Source: Deltaproteobacteria bacterium RIFOXYD12_FULL_57_12 (GTDB lineage Bacteria > Desulfobacterota > Desulfobulbia > Desulfobulbales > BM004). From it: a stretch of DNA of 61,059 bases. The position numbers were made by a program, and so were the translations under genes. Positions within the stretch are counted from its first letter, which is position 1. Each line of letters opens with the position of its first letter. Of this stretch, positions 38,210 through 46,454 are shown piece by piece. The stretch covers positions 64,199 through 125,257 of the forward strand of contig MGTE01000042.1 of the NCBI GenBank assembly GCA_001799275.1. The letters are read 5' to 3'. The notes under the pieces were generated by a model that was not told the origin of the DNA, did not search any database, and saw only the letters and a list, made by a program, of their open reading frames with translations.

Positions 38210-39475
38210 ATGCATCATTTTACATATAAGAACAATGTGCTACACTGTGAATCCGTGCCGTTGCCAATAATCGCCGAGGCGGTGGACACCCCTTTTTATC
38301 TGTACAGCAGTGCCACGCTGAGTCATCATTTCGAGACCTTTGACAGCAGCTTTGCCGGTCTGCCGCATCTGACCTGCTTCGCGGTCAAGGCCTGTTCGAA
38401 TCTGGCGGTGCTGCGGCTTTTTGCCCGCCTGGGCGGCGGCGCCGATATTGTTTCCGGCGGGGAGTTGTTCCGCTGCCTCAAGGCCGGTGTGGACCCGCGC
38501 CGCATCATCTATTCCGGCGTCGGCAAGACCCGGGAGGAGTTGCGTTACGGCCTGCTGTCCGGCATCCTGCTGTTCAATGTCGAATCCGTCCAGGAACTCG
38601 AACTCCTGCAGGAGGTGGCCGCCACGCTCGAAGTGAAGGCGCCGGTTTCCCTGCGGGTGAATCCGGATGTCGACCCCAGAACCCACGCCTATATCTCCAC
38701 CGGTCTGGCCAAGAACAAATTCGGCGTCCCGATTTCCGAGGCGGCGGCGGTGTACCGCCAGGCCCGGACCATGCCCAATCTCAAGATCATGGGGGTGAGC
38801 TGTCATATCGGCTCCCAGTTGACCGAAGTCTCACCCTTTCTTGAGTCGCTGCGGAAGCTGAAGGATTTTATGAAGCAACTGGCCAAGGCGGGGATCGCCA
38901 TTCGCTATCTGGATCTGGGCGGTGGCCTGGGTGTCCGCTATCAGGACGAGACGCCGCCGCATCCCCGGGAGTACGCCGAGGCCCTGAAACAGGAACTGGC
39001 CGGCCTCGATTGCACCTTGATCCTGGAGCCGGGCCGGGTTATTGTCTGCAACGCGGCGGTACTGGTCAGCCGGGTGCTTTATACCAAGCGGGGACGCAGC
39101 AAGAATTTCGTCATTGTTGACGCGGCGATGAACGACTTGGCCAGACCAAGTCTTTATGACGCCTTTCATGATATCCTGCCGGTCGATCAGGGCGCCGTGG
39201 CGGCCCGGGGCCGGGAAACGGCCGACGTGGTGGGGCCCATCTGTGAATCCGGCGATTTTCTGGCCAAGGGTCGTGACTTGCCGGTCTTTGAGTCCGGTGA
39301 CATGCTGGCGGTGATGAGCAGCGGCGCCTATGGCTTTTCCATGTCTTCCAACTACAACTCGCGGCCGCGGGTCGCCGAGGTTCTGGTGCAGGGGGAGGAG
39401 TTTTTCGTGATCCGCGACAGGGAGACCTATGACACTTTGATTCAGGGCGAGAATATTCCTGATTTTCTGAGGTAA
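38210..39475 (+). CDS. lysA: Diaminopimelate decarboxylase
   Basis: Last step of lysine synthesis, decarboxylating meso-DAP. 421 residues, alanine-racemase-like fold: PLP lysine in CFAVKACSN, GGGADIVSGGELFR, SLRVNPDVDPRTHAYISTG, SCHIGSQLT, DLGGGLGVRY, LEPGRVIV, and the substrate motif GPICESGDFLAK. Directly followed (2 bp) by dapF. Confidence 0.96.
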   Translation: MHHFTYKNNVLHCESVPLPIIAEAVDTPFYLYSSATLSHHFETFDSSFAGLPHLTCFAVKACSNLAVLRLFARLGGGADIVSGGELFRCLKAGVDPRRIIYSGVGKTREELRYGLLSGILLFNVESVQELELLQEVAATLEVKAPVSLRVNPDVDPRTHAYISTGLAKNKFGVPISEAAAVYRQARTMPNLKIMGVSCHIGSQLTEVSPFLESLRKLKDFMKQLAKAGIAIRYLDLGGGLGVRYQDETPPHPREYAEALKQELAGLDCTLILEPGRVIVCNAAVLVSRVLYTKRGRSKNFVIVDAAMNDLARPSLYDAFHDILPVDQGAVAARGRETADVVGPICESGDFLAKGRDLPVFESGDMLAVMSSGAYGFSMSSNYNSRPRVAEVLVQGEEFFVIRDRETYDTLIQGENIPDFLR

Positions 39476-39476
39476 A

Positions 39477-40418
39477 ATGAATCCTGCTTTCCCAATCCCA
39501 TTTAGCAAGATGAGCGGCTCGGGCAATGATTTTATCATCATTGACCACCGCCGCGGTTTTCTGGGGGGCGTTGACCTGCCATCCTTTGTCAGGGCGGTCT
39601 GCCGCCGGCGCTTTGCCGTGGGCGCCGACGGTTTAATCCTGATCGAGGATTCAGAGACGGCTGATTTCCGCTGGCAGTTTTTTAACGGCGACGGCAGCCG
39701 TGCCGAGATGTGCGGCAACGGCGCCCGCTGCGCGGCCCGCTATGCCTATCTGAAGAAGATCGCGCCGGCGGCCATGCGTTTTGAAACCGTGGCCGGGCTG
39801 ATCGAGGCACAGGTCATGGATGGCTCGGTAAAGATTAAAATGACGCAGCCCGACAGTGTCCTTCTGGGCCAGAAGTTGCTGCTGGCCGGAAAGGAGCGGG
39901 TATTTCACAGCATCAACACCGGGGTGCCGCATGCGGTGCATTTCGTAGCCGATGCCGGCGCGGTGCCAGTCGTCGACTGGGGCCGCCCCGTGCGCTTTCA
40001 CGAAAAGTTCCAGCCGGCCGGCACCAATGTGAATTTCGTCCAGGTCATGAGCCGGGACAGTCTGGCGGTGCGGACCTACGAGCGGGGGGTCGAGGCGGAA
40101 ACCATGGCCTGCGGCACCGGGGCGGCGGCGGCGGCGATTATCGGCGCCCTGCTCGGCCATGTGGCCCCGCCGGTGACGGTTGTCACCTCGGGCGGCGCGC
40201 GGCTTACCATCCATTTCGTGTTGAAGACCGGCCAGCATCCGGAAATCACCGAGGTATTCCTTGAAGGCCGCGCCAACGTCATCTACGAGGGGCAACTGGC
40301 CGCCGAATGCCTGCTGGATGTCGGCGTGCGTGAGCAGGAAGAAAAGAAGGGAGAGCAAAGCGGGCGGTGGCGAAAGTACCTGGCATTCGGCCACGCCTCG
40401 GCTGAGTTTACTGAATAA
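39477..40418 (+). CDS. dapF: Diaminopimelate epimerase
   Basis: Interconverts LL- and meso-DAP. 313 residues with the start FSKMSGSGNDFIIIDHR, the first active cysteine in EMCGNGARCAARY and the second in METMACGTGAAAAAI-like ETMACGTGAAAA. The C-terminal about 30 residues (QEEKKGEQSGRWRKYLAFGH) extend past the normal domain end. It lies between lysA and dapA. Confidence 0.95.
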   Translation: MNPAFPIPFSKMSGSGNDFIIIDHRRGFLGGVDLPSFVRAVCRRRFAVGADGLILIEDSETADFRWQFFNGDGSRAEMCGNGARCAARYAYLKKIAPAAMRFETVAGLIEAQVMDGSVKIKMTQPDSVLLGQKLLLAGKERVFHSINTGVPHAVHFVADAGAVPVVDWGRPVRFHEKFQPAGTNVNFVQVMSRDSLAVRTYERGVEAETMACGTGAAAAAIIGALLGHVAPPVTVVTSGGARLTIHFVLKTGQHPEITEVFLEGRANVIYEGQLAAECLLDVGVREQEEKKGEQSGRWRKYLAFGHASAEFTE

Positions 40419-40450
40419 CCGATTTGACAAAGCGGCGCAGGAGGAGAGTT

Positions 40451-41335
40451 ATGAGCAAGTTTCGTGGGGCCTTTGTGGCCATAGTCACCCCGTTTATCGA
40501 CGGGGCGGTTGACGAGCAGGGTCTGCAGGACCTTGTCGAGTTTCAGGTAGCAAGCGGCACGCATGGGATCGTCCCCTGCGGCACTACCGGTGAATCCGCC
40601 ACCTTAAACCATGAGGAACACCACCGGGTGGTGGAATTGACCATCAAGACGGTCAAGGGCCGGGTGCCGGTGCTGGCCGGCACTGGTTCCAACAGCACCA
40701 GCGAGTCCATCGAACTGACCCGGCATGCCAAGACGGCTGGCGCCGACGGCGCCCTGATGATCACGCCTTACTACAACCGGCCCTCCCAGGAGGGGCTTTA
40801 CCAGCATTTCAAGGCGGTGGCCGCCGCAGTGGATCTGCCGATCATCGTCTACAACGTGCCGAGCCGCACCGGCGTCAACATGCTGCCGGAGACCGTGGCC
40901 CGCTGCGCGGCGATCAACAATATCGTCGGCATCAAGGAAGCCACCGGCAACCTCAATCAGGTGAGCGAGGTGATCCGTCTCTGCCCGCCTGATTTCGCCG
41001 TGCTTTCCGGCGATGATTTCACCGCGCTGCCGACCGTGGCGGTGGGCGGCACCGGCGTCATCTCGGTAACCTCCAACGTCGCCCCCCAGGAAATGGCAAC
41101 CATGATGGATCTAGCTCTGGCCGGCGACTATGTTCAGGCCCGGGTTCTGCATTACAAGCTCTTTCCCCTGATGCAGGCCATGTTCTTCGACACCAACCCG
41201 GTGCCGGCCAAGGCGGCCTTGCAATTCATGCGCCGGATCAAATCCGGCGCGCCCCGGCTGCCGCTCTACGGCATGAACGACGCCACGGTAGCCAAACTGA
41301 AGAAGGCCCTGGCCGACTACGGCCTCATCGCCTGA
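40451..41335 (+). CDS. dapA: 4-hydroxy-tetrahydrodipicolinate synthase
   Basis: Condenses pyruvate and aspartate semialdehyde. 294 residues, TIM barrel: GAFVAIVTPF, GTTGESATLNHEEH, YYNRPSQEGLYQHF, the Tyr in IVYNVPSRTG, and the Schiff-base lysine in IVGIKEATGN. The ATG at 40451 follows GAGGAG by 6 bp. Confidence 0.96.
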   Translation: MSKFRGAFVAIVTPFIDGAVDEQGLQDLVEFQVASGTHGIVPCGTTGESATLNHEEHHRVVELTIKTVKGRVPVLAGTGSNSTSESIELTRHAKTAGADGALMITPYYNRPSQEGLYQHFKAVAAAVDLPIIVYNVPSRTGVNMLPETVARCAAINNIVGIKEATGNLNQVSEVIRLCPPDFAVLSGDDFTALPTVAVGGTGVISVTSNVAPQEMATMMDLALAGDYVQARVLHYKLFPLMQAMFFDTNPVPAKAALQFMRRIKSGAPRLPLYGMNDATVAKLKKALADYGLIA

Positions 41336-41436
41336 TTGTCGCAGAAATCGGGACGGAGCCGCAAAAAGTCCGGCAGCACAAGCAAAGGCTGCAACGCACA
41401 GTTGTATTTGCGACGTTATCTATCAAGGAGAACACC

Positions 41437-42246
41437 ATGAGCAAGGTACTTATCGCCGGGGCGGCTGGCCGCATGGGCCGCCGCATCGGGTACATGGTCC
41501 ACCAGCATCCCGATCTGCAGGTGGTGGGTGGGTTTGAAAAGGAAGACAGCCCGGTCCTGGGCAAGGATATGGGCGAGCTTGGCGGTTACGGTGCCATCGG
41601 CATTCCGGTTGTCGCCGGCTTGGGCGGCATCATCGCCGCGGGTGATGTGATCATCGATTTCACCTTTCATGAGGCCACTATGCAGATTGCCCGCCAGGCA
41701 GCACGAGCCGGCAAGGCCATGGTGATCGGCACCACCGGCCTTACCGCTGCCAACCTGGCCGAGCTCAAGGAACTGGCTGCGAATTTTCCCTGCGTGCAGT
41801 CGCCGAACATGGCGGTCGGCGTCAACGTGCTCTTCAAGGTGGCGGCCAAGGTCGCCGCCATTCTCGGCGACGGCTATGACATCGAAATCGTCGAGGCCCA
41901 TCATCGTATGAAAAAAGATGCCCCGAGCGGTACGGCATTGAAGCTCGGCGAGATGGTGGCTGCTGCGGTGCACCGCAATCTCGCCGAGGTCGGCGTCTAT
42001 GCCCGGCACGGCATGATCGGCGAGCGGACCGACAAGGAAATCGGTATCCAGACCATCCGGGCCGGCGATATCGTCGGCGAGCACACCGTCTACTATGCCG
42101 GGGCCGGTGAGCGGCTGGAGATCACGCATCGGGCCCACAGCCGTGACAACTTCGCGCGCGGCGCCGCCCTGGCCGCGGCCTGGGTCGTAAAGCAGCCTAA
42201 CGGGCTGTACAACATGTTTGATGTACTGGGACTGCAGGATATCTGA
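41437..42246 (+). CDS. dapB: 4-hydroxy-tetrahydrodipicolinate reductase
   Basis: NAD(P)H-dependent reductase of the DAP pathway, 269 residues. N-terminal dinucleotide motif IAGAAGRMGRRIG, the GTTGL segment, and the catalytic region EIVEAHHRMKKDAPSGTALK are intact. AAGGAG lies upstream of the ATG. A 101-bp gap separates it from dapA. Confidence 0.96.
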   Translation: MSKVLIAGAAGRMGRRIGYMVHQHPDLQVVGGFEKEDSPVLGKDMGELGGYGAIGIPVVAGLGGIIAAGDVIIDFTFHEATMQIARQAARAGKAMVIGTTGLTAANLAELKELAANFPCVQSPNMAVGVNVLFKVAAKVAAILGDGYDIEIVEAHHRMKKDAPSGTALKLGEMVAAAVHRNLAEVGVYARHGMIGERTDKEIGIQTIRAGDIVGEHTVYYAGAGERLEITHRAHSRDNFARGAALAAAWVVKQPNGLYNMFDVLGLQDI

Positions 42247-42296
42247 GCCGGCCGGTCTAGAACAACAATTTCAACGGAGAGAACACAGGGACTTTT

Positions 42297-43472
42297 ATGA
42301 TCAAGATTGAAAAAGCCGACCGGCTGAAACAGCTGCCTCCGTATCTGTTCGCGGAGCTGGACAGAAAAAAGGCTGAGGCCCGGGCGCGCGGCGTTGATGT
42401 CATCGACCTCGGGGTCGGTGACCCGGATTTGCCGACCCCCGACCATATCATCGCCAAGCTGACGGAAGCGGCCCGCCAGCCCCGCTACCACCGCTATCCC
42501 AGCTATACGGGCATGAACGATTTCCGGGAGGCGGTGAGCCGCTGGTATAAGAAACGGGCCAACGTCGAACTCGATCCCCTGCGGGAGGTCGTCTCCCTGA
42601 TCGGTTCCAAGGAGGGTATTGCCCATATTCCTTTGGCCTTTGTCAACCCGGGCGACGTGGTCCTGGTGCCGAGTCCGGCCTACCCGGTCTATGCCATTGC
42701 CACCATGTTCGCCGGCGGCATCCCGCACGAGATGCCGCTTCTGAAGGAAAACGGCTTTCTGCCTGATCTGGACGCCATCCCGGCCGCGGTTTTGGCCCGC
42801 GCCAAGATGATGTTTCTGAACTACCCAAACAACCCGACGGCGGCCACGGCCAGCCGGGAGTTTTTTGAACAGGTGGTCGCGTTCGCCGAGCGGCATCAGA
42901 TCATGGTTTGTCATGACTACGCCTATTCGGAGATGGGGTTCGATGGCTATGTGCCTCCCAGTTTTATGGAGATTGCCGGCGCCAAGGAGGTGGGCATCGA
43001 ATTTCACTCGCTCTCCAAGACCTACAACATGACCGGCTGGCGCATCGGCTTTGCGGTCGGCAACGCCCAGATCATCGGCGGCCTCGGCCAGATCAAGAGC
43101 AACATCGACTCCGGCATCTTCGAGGCGGTGCAGGTGGCGGGTATCGAGGCCCTGGAAGGGGACCAGAGCTGTATCTCCCGGATGTGCGAAATCTACACCG
43201 AGCGGCGGGACGTGCTGGTGGCCGGTTTAAAGCGGCTGGGGATTAAAGTGGCAGTGCCCAGAGCTACCTTCTATGTCTGGTTCGAGGCGCCGACCGGCCA
43301 TACTTCGGCCTCGTTTGCCGCTTTACTTCTGGAAAAGGCCGGCATCGTCGCCACCCCGGGCAACGGCTTTGGCGCGCCGGGCGAGGGCTATGTGCGGATG
43401 GCGCTTACCGTTTCCAAGGAGCGGCTCCAGGAGGCGGTGGAGCGGATCGCCGCCATCGGCATCGGCCGCTGA
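42297..43472 (+). CDS. dapL: LL-diaminopimelate aminotransferase
   Basis: Converts tetrahydrodipicolinate directly to LL-DAP with glutamate, bypassing the acylated intermediates. 391 residues, fold-type I PLP enzyme: [58 protein letters not shown], and the PLP lysine in [15 protein letters not shown]. The context with dapA-dapB-dapF-lysA and the absence of dapD/dapE here support this role. Confidence 0.92.
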   Translation: MIKIEKADRLKQLPPYLFAELDRKKAEARARGVDVIDLGVGDPDLPTPDHIIAKLTEAARQPRYHRYPSYTGMNDFREAVSRWYKKRANVELDPLREVVSLIGSKEGIAHIPLAFVNPGDVVLVPSPAYPVYAIATMFAGGIPHEMPLLKENGFLPDLDAIPAAVLARAKMMFLNYPNNPTAATASREFFEQVVAFAERHQIMVCHDYAYSEMGFDGYVPPSFMEIAGAKEVGIEFHSLSKTYNMTGWRIGFAVGNAQIIGGLGQIKSNIDSGIFEAVQVAGIEALEGDQSCISRMCEIYTERRDVLVAGLKRLGIKVAVPRATFYVWFEAPTGHTSASFAALLLEKAGIVATPGNGFGAPGEGYVRMALTVSKERLQEAVERIAAIGIGR

Positions 43473-43479
43473 AATTCGG

Positions 43480-44016
43480 ATGACACCGGTCTTCATCGGC
43501 CTCGGCTCGAATCTCGGCAACGGCTGCGAGAATCTGCGCGCCGCCTGGGCCGGGCTGGGCCGGCTGTCTGGCGTGCAACTGCTGCGGCTGTCGAGCCCGT
43601 ATCACACCGCGCCGGTGGGCATGGATTCGCCGCATTGGTTTACCAACGCGGTGGGCCTGCTGGAAACCGTTCTGCCGCCGCCAGAGCTGCTTGTCGCCCT
43701 GCTCGGCATCGAGGCAGCAGCCGGCCGGCAACGAACCGCCGCTGAGAGCGGCAAATATCAGGACCGGCCGCTTGATCTGGATATCCTGTTTTATGGCAAT
43801 CTGGTGCAGGCCGGTCCTGATCTTGTGCTGCCGCACCCAGAGATTGCCGGCCGGCTTTTTGTCCTGGCGCCGCTTGTTGAACTGGCGCCGGAGTTCGTGC
43901 ATCCGGTCCTGGGGTTGAGCGCGGCCCAACTCCTGGCCCGGTTAACAACGCTGTCCGGCGGAGAGGGTGTGCGCAAGATCGCCTGGCCCGGCGAGCCACC
44001 GGCCGGCCGCAAATAA
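43480..44016 (+). CDS. folK: Hydroxymethyl-dihydropterin pyrophosphokinase
   Basis: Folate pathway kinase transferring pyrophosphate from ATP to 6-hydroxymethyl-dihydropterin. 178 residues with FIGLGSNLGNGCENLRAA, SSPYHTAPVG, FTNAVGLLET and the signature DRPLDLDILFYG, followed by LPHPEIAGRLFVLAPL. The ATG at 43480 lies 7 bp after dapL; the longer frame upstream is a shadow of dapL. Confidence 0.95.
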   Translation: MTPVFIGLGSNLGNGCENLRAAWAGLGRLSGVQLLRLSSPYHTAPVGMDSPHWFTNAVGLLETVLPPPELLVALLGIEAAAGRQRTAAESGKYQDRPLDLDILFYGNLVQAGPDLVLPHPEIAGRLFVLAPLVELAPEFVHPVLGLSAAQLLARLTTLSGGEGVRKIAWPGEPPAGRK

Positions 44017-44092
44017 CAAGCCCGGATAAGGCCTTGTGTCCCTGCCTGCCGGGCCGCGCTTGCCGGTATGTGAGTTGGAGGAATATGGATTA

Positions 44093-44359
44093 ATGCCGGT
44101 TCGACTTATCATTCTTGTTTTTTTGTTGTATATTCTCTTTCGATTGCTGACGGGCGGCAAAAAGAGGGCGCCGCGCCCGGCCGACGAGCAGCGCGGTCCG
44201 GCCGGCCCGGCCCAGGATGTGCTGGTGGAGGACCCGGTCTGCCGGACCTACATCCCGCGCGGCCAGTCGGTGCAGCTCTTTCATGAGCACCAGATGTATT
44301 ATTTCTGCAGCCAGAAGTGCTGCCAAACATTTCTTACGAACAAGGAAGCAAAAAAATGA
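44093..44359 (+). CDS. Small membrane-anchored YHS-like protein
   Basis: 88 residues: one N-terminal membrane helix ([18 protein letters not shown]), a basic linker and a small cysteine domain ([29 protein letters not shown]) that looks like a YHS/TRASH-type metal-binding knuckle. A 3-codon frame ATG-GAT-TAA overlaps its start; GGAGG lies 11 bp upstream. The stop overlaps the transaldolase-like start by 4 bp. Function unknown. Confidence 0.75.
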   Translation: MPVRLIILVFLLYILFRLLTGGKKRAPRPADEQRGPAGPAQDVLVEDPVCRTYIPRGQSVQLFHEHQMYYFCSQKCCQTFLTNKEAKK

Positions 44360-45003
44360 AATTCTTCATCGACACAGCCAATACCGAAGAGATCGCCAAG
44401 GCCGCGGCCCTGGGCGTCCTCGACGGCGTCACCACCAACCCTTCACTGATCGCCAGGGAGAACAAGCCCTTTGAGGAACTGCTGCGCGAGATCTGTGAAC
44501 TGGTGGACGGTCCGGTCAGCGCCGAGGTGATCAGTCTGGACGCCGACGGCATGGTGACCGAGGGCCGGAAGCTGGCGGCCCTGCACCCCAACATCGTCAT
44601 CAAGGTACCCATGACCACGGAGGGGTTGAAGGCGGTGAAGACCTTTGCCGGCGAGGGGATCAAGACCAACGTCACCCTGGTCTTCTCGGCGACCCAGGCC
44701 CTGCTGGCGGCCAAGGCCGGCGCCACCTATGTGAGCCCATTTGTCGGGCGGCTGGATGACATCTCCGAAACCGGCATGGATCTGGTCAACAACATCATGA
44801 CCATCTATCGGAACTACGGGTATGAGACGGAAGTGATTGTCGCCAGCATTCGCAATCCCGTGCATGTGGTCGATGCCGCCTTAATTGGCGCCGACATCGC
44901 CACCATTCCTTACAAGGTCATCGAGCAGTTGAGCAAACACCCCCTGACCGATATCGGCATGGAAAAATTCCTGGCCGACTGGGAGAAGAGGAAAAAAGGC
45001 TGA
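44356..45003 (+). CDS. Transaldolase / fructose-6-phosphate aldolase family enzyme
   Basis: 215-residue short transaldolase: [41 protein letters not shown], the Schiff-base lysine in [30 protein letters not shown], and [12 protein letters not shown]. This length class contains both true transaldolases (TalC/MipB) and fructose-6-phosphate aldolases (FsaA/FsaB). Sequence alone does not separate them here; transaldolase activity in the pentose phosphate route is the more common assignment. Confidence 0.92.
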   Translation: MKFFIDTANTEEIAKAAALGVLDGVTTNPSLIARENKPFEELLREICELVDGPVSAEVISLDADGMVTEGRKLAALHPNIVIKVPMTTEGLKAVKTFAGEGIKTNVTLVFSATQALLAAKAGATYVSPFVGRLDDISETGMDLVNNIMTIYRNYGYETEVIVASIRNPVHVVDAALIGADIATIPYKVIEQLSKHPLTDIGMEKFLADWEKRKKG

Positions 45004-45023
45004 GAACTCCAAGGAAGAGGCGG

Positions 45024-45647
45024 ATGCGTTCTATCTTGAGATGTCTGTTGGTTGTCTGCCTGCTCGGCTTTGCCGGCCGGGCCGATGCCGGCGCTATTTA
45101 TAGCTTTGTGGATGCGGACGGCGTCCTGCATTTGACCAACGCCCCGGTGGATAAGCGCTTCAAGCCGCGGCAGTTTTCGACTGACGCACCGTCGGGCTTT
45201 GGCAGTTCGAGGGGCAGTTCGAGCGCTAGTTACGACTCGCTGATCCAGACCGCGGCCCGGCGCCATCAGGTTGATCCCCTGCTGATCAAGGCGGTGATCA
45301 AGGCGGAATCCAATTTCAACCCGGCCGCTCTGTCGGAAAAAGGGGCCATGGGGCTCATGCAGCTCATGCCGGATACGGCCAAGGATATGGCCGTGGTTTC
45401 GGCATTCGATCCGGCCGCCAACATCATGGGCGGCACCCGTTATCTGAAGAAGCTCATGGAGCTTTTTGCCGGCGATCTTGAGTTGGCCCTGGCCGCCTAC
45501 AATGCCGGCCCGGAACGGGTGCGGCAGGCCGGCGGCGTGCCGCTGATTCCGGAGACGATCACCTATGTGCAGCGGGTGATGCAGCATTATCGACGGTACA
45601 AAAGCAGCAGCGCGGCCAACGGGGTGTTGCTGACCGGCCGGGATTGA
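45024..45647 (+). CDS. Secreted lytic transglycosylase, DUF4124-SLT
   Basis: 207 residues with a signal peptide (LRCLLVVCLLGFAGRADAG), a short DUF4124-like segment (AIYSFVDADGVLHLTNAP), and an SLT domain (about 75-190): catalytic Glu in IKAVIKAESNFNP, SEKGAMGLMQLMP, GGTRYLKKLMELF and LALAAYNAGPERV. It cuts peptidoglycan glycan strands with 1,6-anhydro ring formation in the periplasm. Last gene of the plus-strand metabolic run. Confidence 0.93.
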   Translation: MRSILRCLLVVCLLGFAGRADAGAIYSFVDADGVLHLTNAPVDKRFKPRQFSTDAPSGFGSSRGSSSASYDSLIQTAARRHQVDPLLIKAVIKAESNFNPAALSEKGAMGLMQLMPDTAKDMAVVSAFDPAANIMGGTRYLKKLMELFAGDLELALAAYNAGPERVRQAGGVPLIPETITYVQRVMQHYRRYKSSSAANGVLLTGRD

Positions 45648-45717
45648 CGGGCAGACCGGCCCGGCTCGGCAGTTTTCTGGTGACAGCGCCTCCGCCCGGC
45701 GGGCCGCTTCTTTCCCC

Positions 45718-45747
45718 TTGACACTGTCGCGCCAATTACGGTAAGAA
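45718..45747 (+). promoter_or_regulatory. Candidate sigma-70 promoter of tRNA-Leu
   Basis: TTGACA (45718-45723) followed after 18 bp by a weak TAAGAA -10 box, ending 15 bp before the tRNA. The -35 is perfect but the -10 is poor. Confidence 0.4.
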
Positions 45748-45761
45748 GCCCATACCATCGC

Positions 45762-45848
45762 GCCGGAGTGGTGAAACTGGTAGACGCACGGGACTCAAAA
45801 TCCCGCGGGGGCAACTCCATGTCGGTTCGATTCCGACCTCCGGCACCA
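45762..45848 (+). tRNA. tRNA-Leu, anticodon CAA
   Basis: An 87-base class II tRNA with encoded CCA. Acceptor stem GCCGGAG/CTCCGGC (45762-45768 with 45838-45844), D-loop with GGTAGAC, anticodon stem CGGGA/TCCCG around loop CTCAAAA (anticodon CAA, codon UUG), a long variable arm and the T-arm GGTTCGATTCC. Such genes often serve as integration sites, and an accessory island starts just downstream. Confidence 0.96.
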
Positions 45849-45881
45849 GCGCATAATCCGCCAAAGTCCAAGGCGGTCCAG

Positions 45882-45915
45882 AAAGCCCCGAGAAATCGGG
45901 GCTTTTTCTTTTTCT
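45882..45915 (+). terminator. Rho-independent terminator after tRNA-Leu
   Basis: Perfect 10-bp stem AAAGCCCCGA/TCGGGGCTTT with a GAAA loop followed by TTTTTC-rich sequence. A textbook intrinsic terminator marking the end of the core segment. Confidence 0.93.
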
Positions 45916-46003
45916 GTTGTCCGGCAGCATCCAGCTTGATATTCCGAGATCTGGAGTTCTTGGGGGCCTTTTTGGGGGCTTGGAAAATCGCAGGCAATGA
46001 CAA

Positions 46004-46170
46004 CTAGTGTCCCGTTTGGTTAATTCTTTCTATTAATTGTTGGCCCTCGCGGCCCCTCGCCGCGTTGCCGAAAACTCGACATAGCGCTGCTATGCCTTCG
46101 TTTTGGCGCCTTGCGAGGAACCACGATGTCTCAACAATTTCCTGCAACAATTAACCGCACGGGACACTAG
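46004..46170. mobile_element. MITE-like hairpin element
   Basis: A 167-bp element with perfect 12-bp terminal inverted repeats (CTAGTGTCCCGT / ACGGGACACTAG), extended inward by GGTTAATT/AATTAACC after a 2-bp mismatch. The interior is itself an imperfect palindrome centred on CATAGC-GCT-GCTATG. There is no open reading frame, so any movement would need a transposase in trans. It lies 90 bp past the tRNA-Leu terminator. The remaining stretch 46171-46454 before hsdR shows nothing I recognise. Confidence 0.75.
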
Positions 46171-46454
46171 CCTGACTGTCTTGGGATTGTTGTATTCACG
46201 CTTGGCACCGATCACGCACCTTTTCCATTGCCCCGGTGCCGGCCCTGTGCTAAAGAAATCCAACCACCTGTTATTGACGTTTTTCTTACTGCCTTAGTTC
46301 TTGGCGGATAGGGGCGGGTCCGCTTTATTTCGTCAGGCTTCGCCCGTGCCCCCGTCACCACCACCAAGCCTGGCCCATGGCCTGGGCTACGCAATCAGTA
46401 TCAGGAGTTTCACAGAGTCGTTTGTCAAGACAGGCAACCAAATAGAAGTCATCA

